Source: Acinetobacter sp. MB5 (GTDB lineage: Bacteria > Pseudomonadota > Gammaproteobacteria > Pseudomonadales > Moraxellaceae). From it: DNA of 64,000 bases. The DNA lies in the NCBI RefSeq assembly GCF_003261585.1, contig NZ_POVU01000011.1, positions 1 through 64,000 of the forward strand, read 5' to 3'. A program made the translations under genes and the position numbers. This document shows positions 18,078 through 25,777 of the stretch, in pieces. The notes under the pieces were generated by a model, which did no database searches, had not been told where the DNA came from, and saw only the letters and a program-made list of their open reading frames with translations. Position 1 is the first letter of the stretch. Each line of letters opens with the position of its first letter.

Positions 18078-19373
18078 CTATTTTAAATGAAAGGTATACG
18101 TCAAAATAACGCGGGTTTGATCGATTCCACGATCTAGACTGGAACGAAAGGAAGCATGGCGCAAGCGTAAAGACAGATTTTTAAACTTGCCCGACTGCAC
18201 GGTATAAGCCAGTTCAGTGTCACGTTCCCATTCTTTTTGCTCGGCTGAGTTGCCTGTAATTCTGGCATCGGAACCATGCAAATATTTATTCGACAAGACC
18301 AAACCTGGCAGACCTAAACCTGCAAAGTTATAGTCATAGCGTAACCACCACGTACTTTCATGCGGCAAGATAAAATAACTAACCATCACCGTGGTTGGCG
18401 TATAAGGTCCTGCACCTTTTAAGTAAGGCAAGGCTTCACTGCCATCGACTTTTTGATAGCCCACATTAAATAAATGATGCTTGAGCTGATAGCTAAAACT
18501 CGAGGTGTACATCTGGTTGCTGATGCTGCCCGCCAGTGCCTGCCCTGAATCATAAGAATTGAAGTAACGTAAATCGCTGGTGAATTTACCTTGCCCTAAG
18601 GGTTTGGTAACTTTTAACCCCAAATAATGCTGGTCATAAGTATCTTTGAGCTGACTGAAATAGTAAGAAGCCTGTACGTCTGGACTGATTTTATAGTCCA
18701 GTCCTGCATAACTAAAAGCATCACTCGGGCGACTTTGTGTGTAACGGGTATAACCTGTATCAATGCCCAAGTCGGTATAATCACTCGAATCCCGCTGCAT
18801 CACCCGATCAATGCGTCCCATGCGAAAATTCACATCTTGCAACTGGGTCGATTCAAAACTCCAGCCCCGAAAAGTTTGTGGAAACAAACGAGCAGTATTG
18901 GGAAACAGAACAGGTAGATTTACAGGCTGTAAAGTTCCATATTTTAAAATGTTATTTTCATATTTCACTTTAGCAGTGACACCAAGTCGTGCATAACCAT
19001 CTTTTGAATGATGTGCATAACTCGGTTCACCTGCCAATGTTGCAGACGAGGTAGGCAACAACCCTGTACCACTGGTTTCCGCATTCGAATACAATTTCGC
19101 ACCAAGCATGGCACTGACATCTAAACCAACACCGACTTTGCCTTCGGTATAGCCCGAATTAAAATTTAAAGTTGCTCCCTGTGCCCACTCTTCTTTTTTA
19201 CTTTGCTGTGGACGAGTTGCCGTTTTTTCATTACGGTAATCCGAATCAAAATAATAGTTCTGTAACTTCAAACTTGAACTGGCATCCTGAAAAAATTCTG
19301 CATGTGCTGCCGATGCCATCATCCCAGTTAAACCACTTAAAACAAAAATTGCCGACCGCCGATTCATCCCCAT
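18078..19373 (-). CDS. OprD-family outer membrane porin
   Basis: This 431-residue protein has a signal peptide with probable cleavage after SAAHA25, followed by an acidic, aromatic-rich, alternating pattern of a large beta-barrel. OprD-family hallmarks are FFQDASSSLKLQNYYFDSDYRN at the mature start, DGYARLGVTAKVKY, and LFPQTFRGWSFESTQLQD. The family takes up basic amino acids and small carboxylates, which suits the D-amino acid genes that follow. It is first of the operon porin-ridA-dadA-like-dsdA. The palindrome at 19458-19472 lies 84 bp before its start. The C-terminus ends in FHLK rather than the usual terminal aromatic residue. Confidence 0.88.
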   Translation of the reverse strand: MGMNRRSAIFVLSGLTGMMASAAHAEFFQDASSSLKLQNYYFDSDYRNEKTATRPQQSKKEEWAQGATLNFNSGYTEGKVGVGLDVSAMLGAKLYSNAETSGTGLLPTSSATLAGEPSYAHHSKDGYARLGVTAKVKYENNILKYGTLQPVNLPVLFPNTARLFPQTFRGWSFESTQLQDVNFRMGRIDRVMQRDSSDYTDLGIDTGYTRYTQSRPSDAFSYAGLDYKISPDVQASYYFSQLKDTYDQHYLGLKVTKPLGQGKFTSDLRYFNSYDSGQALAGSISNQMYTSSFSYQLKHHLFNVGYQKVDGSEALPYLKGAGPYTPTTVMVSYFILPHESTWWLRYDYNFAGLGLPGLVLSNKYLHGSDARITGNSAEQKEWERDTELAYTVQSGKFKNLSLRLRHASFRSSLDRGIDQTRVILTYTFHLK

Positions 19374-19457
19374 TCCCCAATAAAAAATTCAATGGCTTGA
19401 GGATTAAGATAGAAGCGATCTTGCCTTCTCGACAATCACTTTTTTTGCAACAAACCC

Positions 19458-19472
19458 TTGCCAAATTGGCAA
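19458..19472. promoter_or_regulatory. Putative LysR-type operator, site 3 (before the porin operon)
   Basis: TTGCCAAATTGGCAA is a perfect 6-bp inverted repeat with a 3-base centre, ending 84 bp before the porin start codon. It differs from site 1 (12351-12365) by one base in the centre. Confidence 0.55.
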
Positions 19473-19671
19473 TTTAAATCAGCATAGGCACTCTATTTGG
19501 AGTTAATTTAAGTCAGGGTTAATCAAGTTAAATGGCGTTAAATGATCAGCATCATCGAAAAAATATCGACTTAAAAACAGACCAATGACCAGATGGTTAA
19601 AATTAATATTTATTTTAAAATTCAATAATTTAAATAAAAATATAGTGCTCTTTATTTTTTAACAGACAACA

Positions 19672-19706
19672 AAAAAGGCTCAGTTTTATTCAAACTCAGC
19701 CTTTTT
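19672..19706. terminator. Terminator downstream of tRNA-Leu
   Basis: AAAAAGGCTCAGTTT pairs with AAACTCAGCCTTTTT with one mismatch. Runs of A and T flank the stem, so it could work in both directions; it lies 34 bp past the tRNA on the minus strand. Confidence 0.75.
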
Positions 19707-19739
19707 GTTTGGTAACAACATTTTATATTTCTAAAATGT

Positions 19740-19824
19740 TGGTGCGGAAGGGGGGACTTGAACCCCCACGCCCGAAAGCACTACCACCTCAAGGTAGCGT
19801 GTCTACCAATTCCACCACCACCGC
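19740..19824 (-). tRNA. tRNA-Leu (anticodon GAG)
   Basis: The minus strand folds as a class II tRNA of 85 bases. The D-arm block TGGTGGAATTGGTAGACACGC is the usual tRNA-Leu pattern, the anticodon loop is TTGAGGT (anticodon GAG, reading CUY codons), there is a long variable arm, and the T-arm is GGGGG-TTCAAGT-CCCCC. CCA is encoded. The 5' acceptor strand reads GCGGTGG while the 3' strand is CTTCCGC; this gives a U5-U68 mismatch and a G6-U67 wobble. It lies downstream of tpiA-secG on the same strand. Confidence 0.93.
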
Positions 19825-19876
19825 ATGTGCGTGCATTCTATTCGCTTCATTCAAAAAAGAAAAGTCTTTCTTGAGA

Positions 19877-20209
19877 TTAATTTGCAGTTTTTTGCGTAGT
19901 TGATGAAGTTTCAGTCGAATTATTTGCAGGCGTTGTCACAGGTGCTGCTGCTGTTCCTAAACTATAAGCTTCAGCGGTTTGTTTCTTCGCAAGAACAGCC
20001 AAAGTAATACTGGTCACAAAGAATAATGCGGTTAAAATCGCAGTCAAACGCGTTAAAAAGTTACCTGATCCAGAAGCACCAAATACAGTCGCAGCGCCGC
20101 CACCACCAAAAGATGCACCAGCTTCTGCGCCTTTACCTTGTTGGACCAAGATCAAAACGATCATCATCACTGCCAGTAAAATATGCACAACCAACACAAA
20201 TGTATGCAT
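19877..20209 (-). CDS. secG: Preprotein translocase subunit SecG
   Basis: SecG is the small accessory subunit of the SecYEG channel and helps SecA cycling. The 110-residue protein has the family layout: a first membrane helix (FVLVVHILLAVMMIVLILVQQGKGAEAGASFGGG), the glycine-rich linker GGGAATVFGASGSGNFLTRLTAILTALFF with a second helix, and a low-complexity T/A/P-rich tail. QQGKGAEAGASFG is diagnostic. It follows tpiA by 11 bp, and tRNA-Leu comes 52 bp after it, a common arrangement in Acinetobacter and Pseudomonas. Confidence 0.95.
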   Translation of the reverse strand: MHTFVLVVHILLAVMMIVLILVQQGKGAEAGASFGGGGAATVFGASGSGNFLTRLTAILTALFFVTSITLAVLAKKQTAEAYSLGTAAAPVTTPANNSTETSSTTQKTAN

Positions 20210-20220
20210 GTTGAATCTCC

Positions 20221-21018
20221 TTATGATTGAGTTGCGGCAAATGCTTGAGCAATTTGATAAAAAGACTCTGCATTTAATGACGCACCACCCACTAAAGCAC
20301 CATTAATATCAGGGCATGCTGCAAGTTCATGGGCATTCTCAGGCTTCACACTACCACCATATAAAATGGCAATGTTTTGACCTGCTACGCTTAATTGTGT
20401 CAAACCTGCACGAATTTTCTCATGCATGGCTTGCGCATCTTGTGCCGATGCTGTTTTTCCTGTGCCAATGGCCCAAATGGGTTCATAGGCAATTACGATC
20501 TGCTTTTGCCAATGTTCTTCGCCAATGACAGGGGCAACATCACAAATTTGTTGTAATACAATCTGTTCAGCCAAACCTTGTTCGCGCTGTTCAAGTGTTT
20601 CACCGACACAGTAAATTACGGTCAAACCTTCGGCTAATGCCTGCGTGATTTTTGCTTTGAGCACGTCTGGTGTATCACCTAGCAATTCACGACGCTCAGA
20701 ATGTCCAATTAGAACATGACGAATTTGACTATCTGCAAGTAAGGTAGCACTCACCTCACCTGTAAATGCGCCAGTTGCTGCAAAGCGTGAAACATCTTGC
20801 GCCACAGTATGCACAGTGCGAGGTGCATTGTCTAATTGCATCTGTACCCGATTTAAGGCAATTGCAATTGGTGCAACTGCTAAATAACATTGTTGTTCTG
20901 AAATTGGAGATTGCTGCAAAGATTGTTTAAATTGTTCAATCCATTGTTGGGAACTTGCCCAAACAGGGTTCATCTTCCAGTTCCCAATCACCCAAGGCAC
21001 AATTGTCGAACCCGACAT
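20221..21018 (-). CDS. tpiA: Triose-phosphate isomerase
   Basis: TpiA interconverts dihydroxyacetone phosphate and glyceraldehyde-3-phosphate. The 265-residue protein carries the substrate lysine in GNWKMN, the catalytic histidine in IGHSERRE, the catalytic glutamate in [15 protein letters not shown] and the phosphate loop [11 protein letters not shown] chose the ATG at 21018, preceded by AAAGGG; the frame continues to a TTG further out, which gives a non-conserved extension. It is the first gene of the tpiA-secG unit. Confidence 0.95.
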   Translation of the reverse strand: MSGSTIVPWVIGNWKMNPVWASSQQWIEQFKQSLQQSPISEQQCYLAVAPIAIALNRVQMQLDNAPRTVHTVAQDVSRFAATGAFTGEVSATLLADSQIRHVLIGHSERRELLGDTPDVLKAKITQALAEGLTVIYCVGETLEQREQGLAEQIVLQQICDVAPVIGEEHWQKQIVIAYEPIWAIGTGKTASAQDAQAMHEKIRAGLTQLSVAGQNIAILYGGSVKPENAHELAACPDINGALVGGASLNAESFYQIAQAFAATQS

Positions 21019-21220
21019 ACAAGAAAACCCTTTCAACAAAATGGCCTTATTTTACACATTTTTTCTCAAATTGAAGCTTTTTTTGCTTTTTAATACAATT
21101 TAATCTCACAAGGCTATTTTTTTTGGCAAAATAAGCTGTGCTGTATATTCAGCAAGTTTTATATTTTTTATAATGAAGTCAAATACTCGAAATTCAGTGC
21201 TGTAACATACTATTAGCTGT

Positions 21221-21257
21221 ATTTTGTCATAGCATTTTGTCATAACAACCGTATAAT
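21221..21257 (+). promoter_or_regulatory. 13-bp tandem repeat and -10 box before pilB
   Basis: ATTTTGTCATAGC and ATTTTGTCATAAC stand side by side at 21221-21246, followed by TATAAT at 21252-21257. The repeats contain TTGTCA, but neither copy is 17 bp from the -10 box. A double activator site or an unusual promoter spacing is possible. Confidence 0.35.
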
Positions 21258-21312
21258 TTAATATCGAGTACGAGTATTAGCAAACGATCATATCAATAAG
21301 GCAAATACATTT

Positions 21313-23019
21313 ATGGCAGACATTTCTACTACGCCACGTTTATCAGGCTTTGCCCGTCGTTTAGTGGCAGAAGATCACATTTCTGAAAGTAAAATGTTAC
21401 AAGCGATTGAGGGGGCCAAAAAAGCACAGCAAAATCTTGTGCCTTATTTGATTGATCATTTGCATCTCTCTCCATTCACGATTGCTGAGGCCATTGCGAT
21501 CGAATTTAACGAGCCTCTATTCGATCTATCCAGTTATGATCCTATACAGCTCCCACGTGAATTGGTCGATGAAAAGCACGTTCGAAAACATCGTGCAGTC
21601 CCTCTCATGCGACGAGGCAATAACATTTATATTGCCATCAGCAACCCCACTGATCTCGAAGCCATTGATGCGATTCGCTTTAACAGCAAGCTCAATCCAG
21701 AAATGGTGATCGTGGAGTATGACAAACTCGAAAAATTTATTGAGAAAAATTTTAGAGAAGAAGAACAATTTAACTTTGGTGATGAAGAGCTTGATATTTC
21801 CGTAGAAGACCATTCACCAGAAGCATCTTCTGATGATGATTCGAAGGAAGATGAAGCACCTATTGTTAAATATATTAATAAACTACTGGTCGATGCCATT
21901 CGTATGGGCGCATCAGACTTACACTTTGAACCGTATGAAAAAACATACCGAGTACGGTATCGAGTCGATGGTGTCTTAAGACAAATTGCAAATCCACCAT
22001 TACAACTCGCTAACCGACTGGCTTCACGTTTAAAAGTGATGTCACAAATGGACATTTCCGAAAAACGTATTCCTCAAGATGGTCGTATCAAATTAAAACT
22101 ATCCAAGACCAAAGCCATTGACTTCCGTGTTAACTCATTGCCAACCCTATTTGGTGAAAAGATCGTACTGCGTATTTTAGATCCCTCAAGTGCCATGCTC
22201 GGGATTGAGGCTCTTGGTTATGATGACGATCAAAAAGCTTTATTTCTAGAAGCCTTACATAAACCGCAAGGCATGGTTTTAATTACAGGCCCAACGGGTT
22301 CTGGTAAAACCGTATCTTTATATACTGGTTTAAATATTCTCAATACTGAAAACTCGAATATTTCCACTGCCGAAGATCCCGTCGAAATCAACCTTGAAGG
22401 CATTAATCAGGTTAACGTCAATCCCAAAGTGGGGTTAAGCTTTGCAACTGCTTTACGTTCTTTCTTACGTCAAGACCCTGATATTATTATGGTCGGTGAG
22501 ATTCGTGACCTTGAAACGGCTGAAATTGCCATTAAAGCAGCTCAAACAGGTCACATGGTGCTTTCCACACTCCATACCAACAGTGCACCAGAAACTCTAA
22601 CCCGTTTACGCAATATGGGGGTTCCCTCATTTAACATTGCAACATCAGTCAATTTAGTTATTGCACAACGTTTGGCACGCCGTTTATGTGCAAAGTGTAA
22701 AATTCCCCTAGAGATTCCAGCAAACAGTTTATACGAAATGGGTTTTACGGCTGAGGATTTGGCTGATCCAGAATTTAAGATTTACCAACCTGTTGGCTGT
22801 CCTGAATGTCGAGAGGGCTATAAAGGCCGTGTGGGTGTATATGAAGTCATGAAAATTACGCCTGAAATTTCTAAACTGATTATGGAAGATGGCAATGCAA
22901 TTCAAATTGCCGAAGCCTCAGAACAATTGGGATTTCCAGATCTTCGCCGTTCAGGTTTAAAGAAAGTCATGCAAGGGGTGACTTCATTACAAGAAGTCAA
23001 TCGTGTCACAAGTGATTAA
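21313..23019 (+). CDS. pilB: Type IV pilus extension ATPase PilB
   Basis: PilB is the hexameric cytoplasmic motor that drives pilin addition. The 568-residue protein has N-terminal MshEN/T2SSE-N domains (about residues 1-150), then the GspE core with Walker A GPTGSGKT (326-333), the Asp box around AEDPVEINLEGINQ, Walker B (QDPDIIMVGEIRDLETAEIA) and the His box (GHMVLSTLHTNSA). A C-terminal zinc site uses CAKC (from residue 459) and CPEC. It heads the pilB-pilC-pilD-coaE gene string with short gaps. The length and order match Acinetobacter and Pseudomonas PilB. Confidence 0.96.
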   Translation: MADISTTPRLSGFARRLVAEDHISESKMLQAIEGAKKAQQNLVPYLIDHLHLSPFTIAEAIAIEFNEPLFDLSSYDPIQLPRELVDEKHVRKHRAVPLMRRGNNIYIAISNPTDLEAIDAIRFNSKLNPEMVIVEYDKLEKFIEKNFREEEQFNFGDEELDISVEDHSPEASSDDDSKEDEAPIVKYINKLLVDAIRMGASDLHFEPYEKTYRVRYRVDGVLRQIANPPLQLANRLASRLKVMSQMDISEKRIPQDGRIKLKLSKTKAIDFRVNSLPTLFGEKIVLRILDPSSAMLGIEALGYDDDQKALFLEALHKPQGMVLITGPTGSGKTVSLYTGLNILNTENSNISTAEDPVEINLEGINQVNVNPKVGLSFATALRSFLRQDPDIIMVGEIRDLETAEIAIKAAQTGHMVLSTLHTNSAPETLTRLRNMGVPSFNIATSVNLVIAQRLARRLCAKCKIPLEIPANSLYEMGFTAEDLADPEFKIYQPVGCPECREGYKGRVGVYEVMKITPEISKLIMEDGNAIQIAEASEQLGFPDLRRSGLKKVMQGVTSLQEVNRVTSD

Positions 23020-23050
23020 TGCATAGATAGATTACAAAAAGGATAATACT

Positions 23051-24280
23051 ATGGCGGTAAAAAAAGCTCAGGCGATACCGATATTTGCCTATGCGGGGGT
23101 TGATCGCAAAGGTATTAAAGTCAAAGGGGAACTTTCGGCACGTAATATGGCTTTGGCAAAAATTACGCTTCGAAAACAAGGTGTTGACGTAAAATCAATT
23201 CGAGAGAAGCGCAAAAATCTTCTTGAGAATGTTTTTAAGAAAAAAGTATCGACTCTAGATATCACCATTTTTACACGTCAGCTTGCAACCATGATGAAAG
23301 CAGGCGTACCGTTGGTACAAAGTTTTGAGATTGTCGCTGAAGGCCTCGACAACCCCTCAATGCGTGAAGTCGTTCTCGGAATTAAAGCTGAAGTCGAAGG
23401 GGGGAATACCTTTACAGGTGCATTACGTAAGTATCCCCTGTTATTTGACCGATTATTTTGTTCCTTAGTGGAATCAGGGGAACAATCGGGTGCCTTGGAG
23501 ATCATGCTGGAACGAGTTGCTGTTTATAAAGAAAAGAGTGAACTTTTAAAGCAAAAAATCAAAAAAGCAATGAAGTATCCAATGACAGTTATCGTGGTTG
23601 CGATTGTTGTCACCATTATTCTGATGGTGAAAGTGGTTCCTGTATTCCAAGGATTATTCAGTTCTTTTGGTGCACAACTACCTGCCTTTACCCAAATGGT
23701 CGTCAATATGTCGAAATGGATGCAGGAATACTGGTTTATTTTAATCATTGGCATTGGTTTAACTGTTTATGCTTTTCTTGAAGCTAAAAAGCGCAGTCAA
23801 AAATTTCGAGATGGTTTGGATAAGTTATCATTAAAACTTCCGATTTTTGGCGACCTCGTCTATAAAGCAATTATTGCTCGTTATAGCCGAACTCTTGCCA
23901 CGACATTTGCCGCAGGTGTCCCCCTCATTGATGCACTTGAATCTACTGCAGGTGCAACCAATAACGTTATTTATGAAAAAGCCGTCATGAGAATTCGTGA
24001 GGATGTCGCCACAGGACAACAGCTCCAATTTGCGATGCGTGCAGCTAATATTTTCCCATCCATGGCGATTCAAATGGTTGCGATTGGTGAAGAATCGGGT
24101 GCACTGGATGCCATGCTCGATAAAGTAGCGACTTATTATGAAAATGAAGTGGATAACGCCGTTGATGGTTTAACTGCCATGATGGAGCCCCTCATTATGG
24201 CTGTTCTTGGGGTACTTGTAGGTGGTCTCGTGATTGCCATGTATCTGCCAATTTTCCAGATGGGTTCAGTTGTCGGTTAA
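23051..24280 (+). CDS. pilC: Type IV pilus inner-membrane platform protein PilC
   Basis: PilC anchors the pilus motor in the inner membrane. The 409-residue protein shows two related GspF domains, the first with FTRQLATMMKAGVPLVQSFEIVAEG and the second with YSRTLATTFAAGVPLIDALESTAGATNN, and three hydrophobic segments. The C-terminal helix (PLIMAVLGVLVGGLVIAMYLPIFQMG) is typical. The gene lies 31 bp after pilB and 12 bp before pilD. Confidence 0.96.
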   Translation: MAVKKAQAIPIFAYAGVDRKGIKVKGELSARNMALAKITLRKQGVDVKSIREKRKNLLENVFKKKVSTLDITIFTRQLATMMKAGVPLVQSFEIVAEGLDNPSMREVVLGIKAEVEGGNTFTGALRKYPLLFDRLFCSLVESGEQSGALEIMLERVAVYKEKSELLKQKIKKAMKYPMTVIVVAIVVTIILMVKVVPVFQGLFSSFGAQLPAFTQMVVNMSKWMQEYWFILIIGIGLTVYAFLEAKKRSQKFRDGLDKLSLKLPIFGDLVYKAIIARYSRTLATTFAAGVPLIDALESTAGATNNVIYEKAVMRIREDVATGQQLQFAMRAANIFPSMAIQMVAIGEESGALDAMLDKVATYYENEVDNAVDGLTAMMEPLIMAVLGVLVGGLVIAMYLPIFQMGSVVG

Positions 24281-24292
24281 TAAGGTTATTCA

Positions 24293-25153
24293 ATGCAACA
24301 ACTTATTTCATATTTCGTCGAGAACCCAACTGCACTTTATATTGCAGTTGGGCTTTTTAGTTTATGTGTTGGTAGCTTTTTAAATGTAGTCATTTTTCGC
24401 ACACCCAAAATGATGGAGCAGGAATGGAAACAGGAATGTCAAATGCTGCTCCACCCCGAGCAACCCATTATTGAACATGAAAAGCTCACTCTAAGCACAC
24501 CTCCATCCACTTGCCCTAACTGTCATACAGCCATTCACTGGTATCAAAATATCCCTGTAATCAGTTGGCTCGCTCTTCGTGGACGCTGTGGCAGTTGTCA
24601 GCACCCGATCAGTAAACGCTATCCCCTTGTTGAAATACTCACTTGTATTTGTTCCTTGGTGGTCGTTGCAACCTTTGGTGCAACTTGGCAAATGCTATGT
24701 GGTGTCATTTTAACTTGGGTTCTTATTGCACTGACCTTTATTGATTTTGATACGCAGCTCTTACCTGATCGTTTTACCTTGACACTTGCAGGTGCAGGCT
24801 TAGCCATCAATAGCTTTTCACTCTATACCACACCCACACTGTCGATTTGGGGTGCTGTTATTGGTTTCTTATGTCTATGGGTTGTGTATATCATCTTTAA
24901 ACTTGTGACAGGCAAAGAAGGCATGGGCTATGGTGATTTTAAGCTCTTAGCTGCGCTTGGTGCGTGGATGGGGCCAATGATGTTACCTCTGATTATTTTG
25001 CTATCTTCGGTGGTTGGTGCTGTCATTGGTATCATTTTATTAAAAGTCCGTAAAGAAAATCAGCCCTTTGCTTTTGGTCCATATATTGCGATTGCTGGCT
25101 GGATTGCATTTTTATGGGGTAGCCAAATTATGAAAATCTATTTAGGTCAATAA
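24293..25153 (+). CDS. pilD: Prepilin peptidase/N-methyltransferase PilD
   Basis: PilD cuts the leader from type IV prepilins and type II pseudopilins and methylates the new N-terminus. The 286-residue protein has the cytoplasmic loop with four cysteines (Cys74, Cys77, Cys99, Cys102) and two aspartate motifs for the peptidase, one in IDFDTQLLPD (about 150-159) and one in GYGDFKLLAALGAW (about 210). Eight membrane segments are expected. It lies directly before coaE with a 1-bp gap, so the two are translated together. Confidence 0.95.
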   Translation: MQQLISYFVENPTALYIAVGLFSLCVGSFLNVVIFRTPKMMEQEWKQECQMLLHPEQPIIEHEKLTLSTPPSTCPNCHTAIHWYQNIPVISWLALRGRCGSCQHPISKRYPLVEILTCICSLVVVATFGATWQMLCGVILTWVLIALTFIDFDTQLLPDRFTLTLAGAGLAINSFSLYTTPTLSIWGAVIGFLCLWVVYIIFKLVTGKEGMGYGDFKLLAALGAWMGPMMLPLIILLSSVVGAVIGIILLKVRKENQPFAFGPYIAIAGWIAFLWGSQIMKIYLGQ

Positions 25154-25154
25154 G

Positions 25155-25760
25155 ATGTATGTGATTGGTCTAACAGGTGGTATTGGCAGCGGTAAAACGG
25201 TTGCCAGTGACTGGTTTTTTGAGCAAGGCATTCACGTTGTCGATGCTGATGTTGTTGCTCGTGAAGTCGTGCAAGTTGGGCAACCTGCTCTTCTGCAAAT
25301 TCAACAACAGTTTGGAGACTGGGTACTACTCGAAAATGGTGAACTGAATCGACGTGCTTTGCGTGAGCATATTTTCCAGCATCCTGAAGCTAAAAAAATT
25401 CTGGAAAATATTACTCACCCCATCATTCGAGAAAGCATTATTCAACAGCTCCATTCTGCACAGAGTCCATATGTGATTCTGGTCTCTCCCCTGCTGTTTG
25501 AAACGGGTCAAACACATTTAACCCAACGTAATTTACTGATTGATACGCCAGAGCATTTACAGCTCTACCGTGCAACCCAGCGGGATCAAAGCTCGCATGA
25601 GCATATTCAAACCATCATGTCACACCAAATGCCTCGCGCTGAAAAACAACAGCGTGCAGATGACATTGTGATCAATGATGGTCAACTCAACCATCTCTAT
25701 GCACAGCTTGAACCTTTGCATCGACAGTATTTAGATTATGCAAAAAAAACAGCTTCTTAA
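25155..25760 (+). CDS. coaE: Dephospho-CoA kinase
   Basis: CoaE phosphorylates dephospho-CoA in the last step of coenzyme A synthesis. The 201-residue protein begins MYVIGLTGGIGSGKT with the P-loop at residues 8-15, followed by DADVVAREVV and ITHPIIRESI. It is the last gene of the pil string, the usual position in this group. Its stop codon lies in the loop of a strong hairpin shared with the convergent EamA gene, and the last residues KKTAS are encoded by the stem. Confidence 0.95.
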   Translation: MYVIGLTGGIGSGKTVASDWFFEQGIHVVDADVVAREVVQVGQPALLQIQQQFGDWVLLENGELNRRALREHIFQHPEAKKILENITHPIIRESIIQQLHSAQSPYVILVSPLLFETGQTHLTQRNLLIDTPEHLQLYRATQRDQSSHEHIQTIMSHQMPRAEKQQRADDIVINDGQLNHLYAQLEPLHRQYLDYAKKTAS

Positions 25761-25777
25761 TGTGAAGCTGTTTTTTT
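25743..25777. terminator. Bidirectional terminator shared by coaE and the EamA gene
   Basis: AAAAAAACAGCTTC and GAAGCTGTTTTTTT form a 14-bp perfect stem with loop TTAATGT. The two stop codons, which overlap at 25757-25760, are in the loop. U-tracts exist on both strands. Confidence 0.88.

Larger units (their letters stand above)
19374..19739. other. Intergenic region between the porin operon and tRNA-Leu
   Basis: These 366 AT-rich bases carry the porin operon promoter, the palindrome at 19458-19472 and the tRNA terminator at 19672-19706. No gene was found. Confidence 0.5.

Noticed and set aside
18078..18083. C-terminal frameshift in the OprD-type porin because it lacks a final Phe
   Set aside because: The reading frame is continuous and the last strand (TRVILTYTFHLK) is still amphipathic; other frames do not restore a better end.
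19709..19903. Plus-strand open frame with GGLEPPRPKALPPQGS
   Set aside because: It is the reverse complement of tRNA-Leu read as protein, a well-known false gene in bacterial genomes.
21627..22055. 142-codon minus-strand frame inside pilB
   Set aside because: It is antisense to a conserved ATPase domain, serine-rich and lacks any family likeness.
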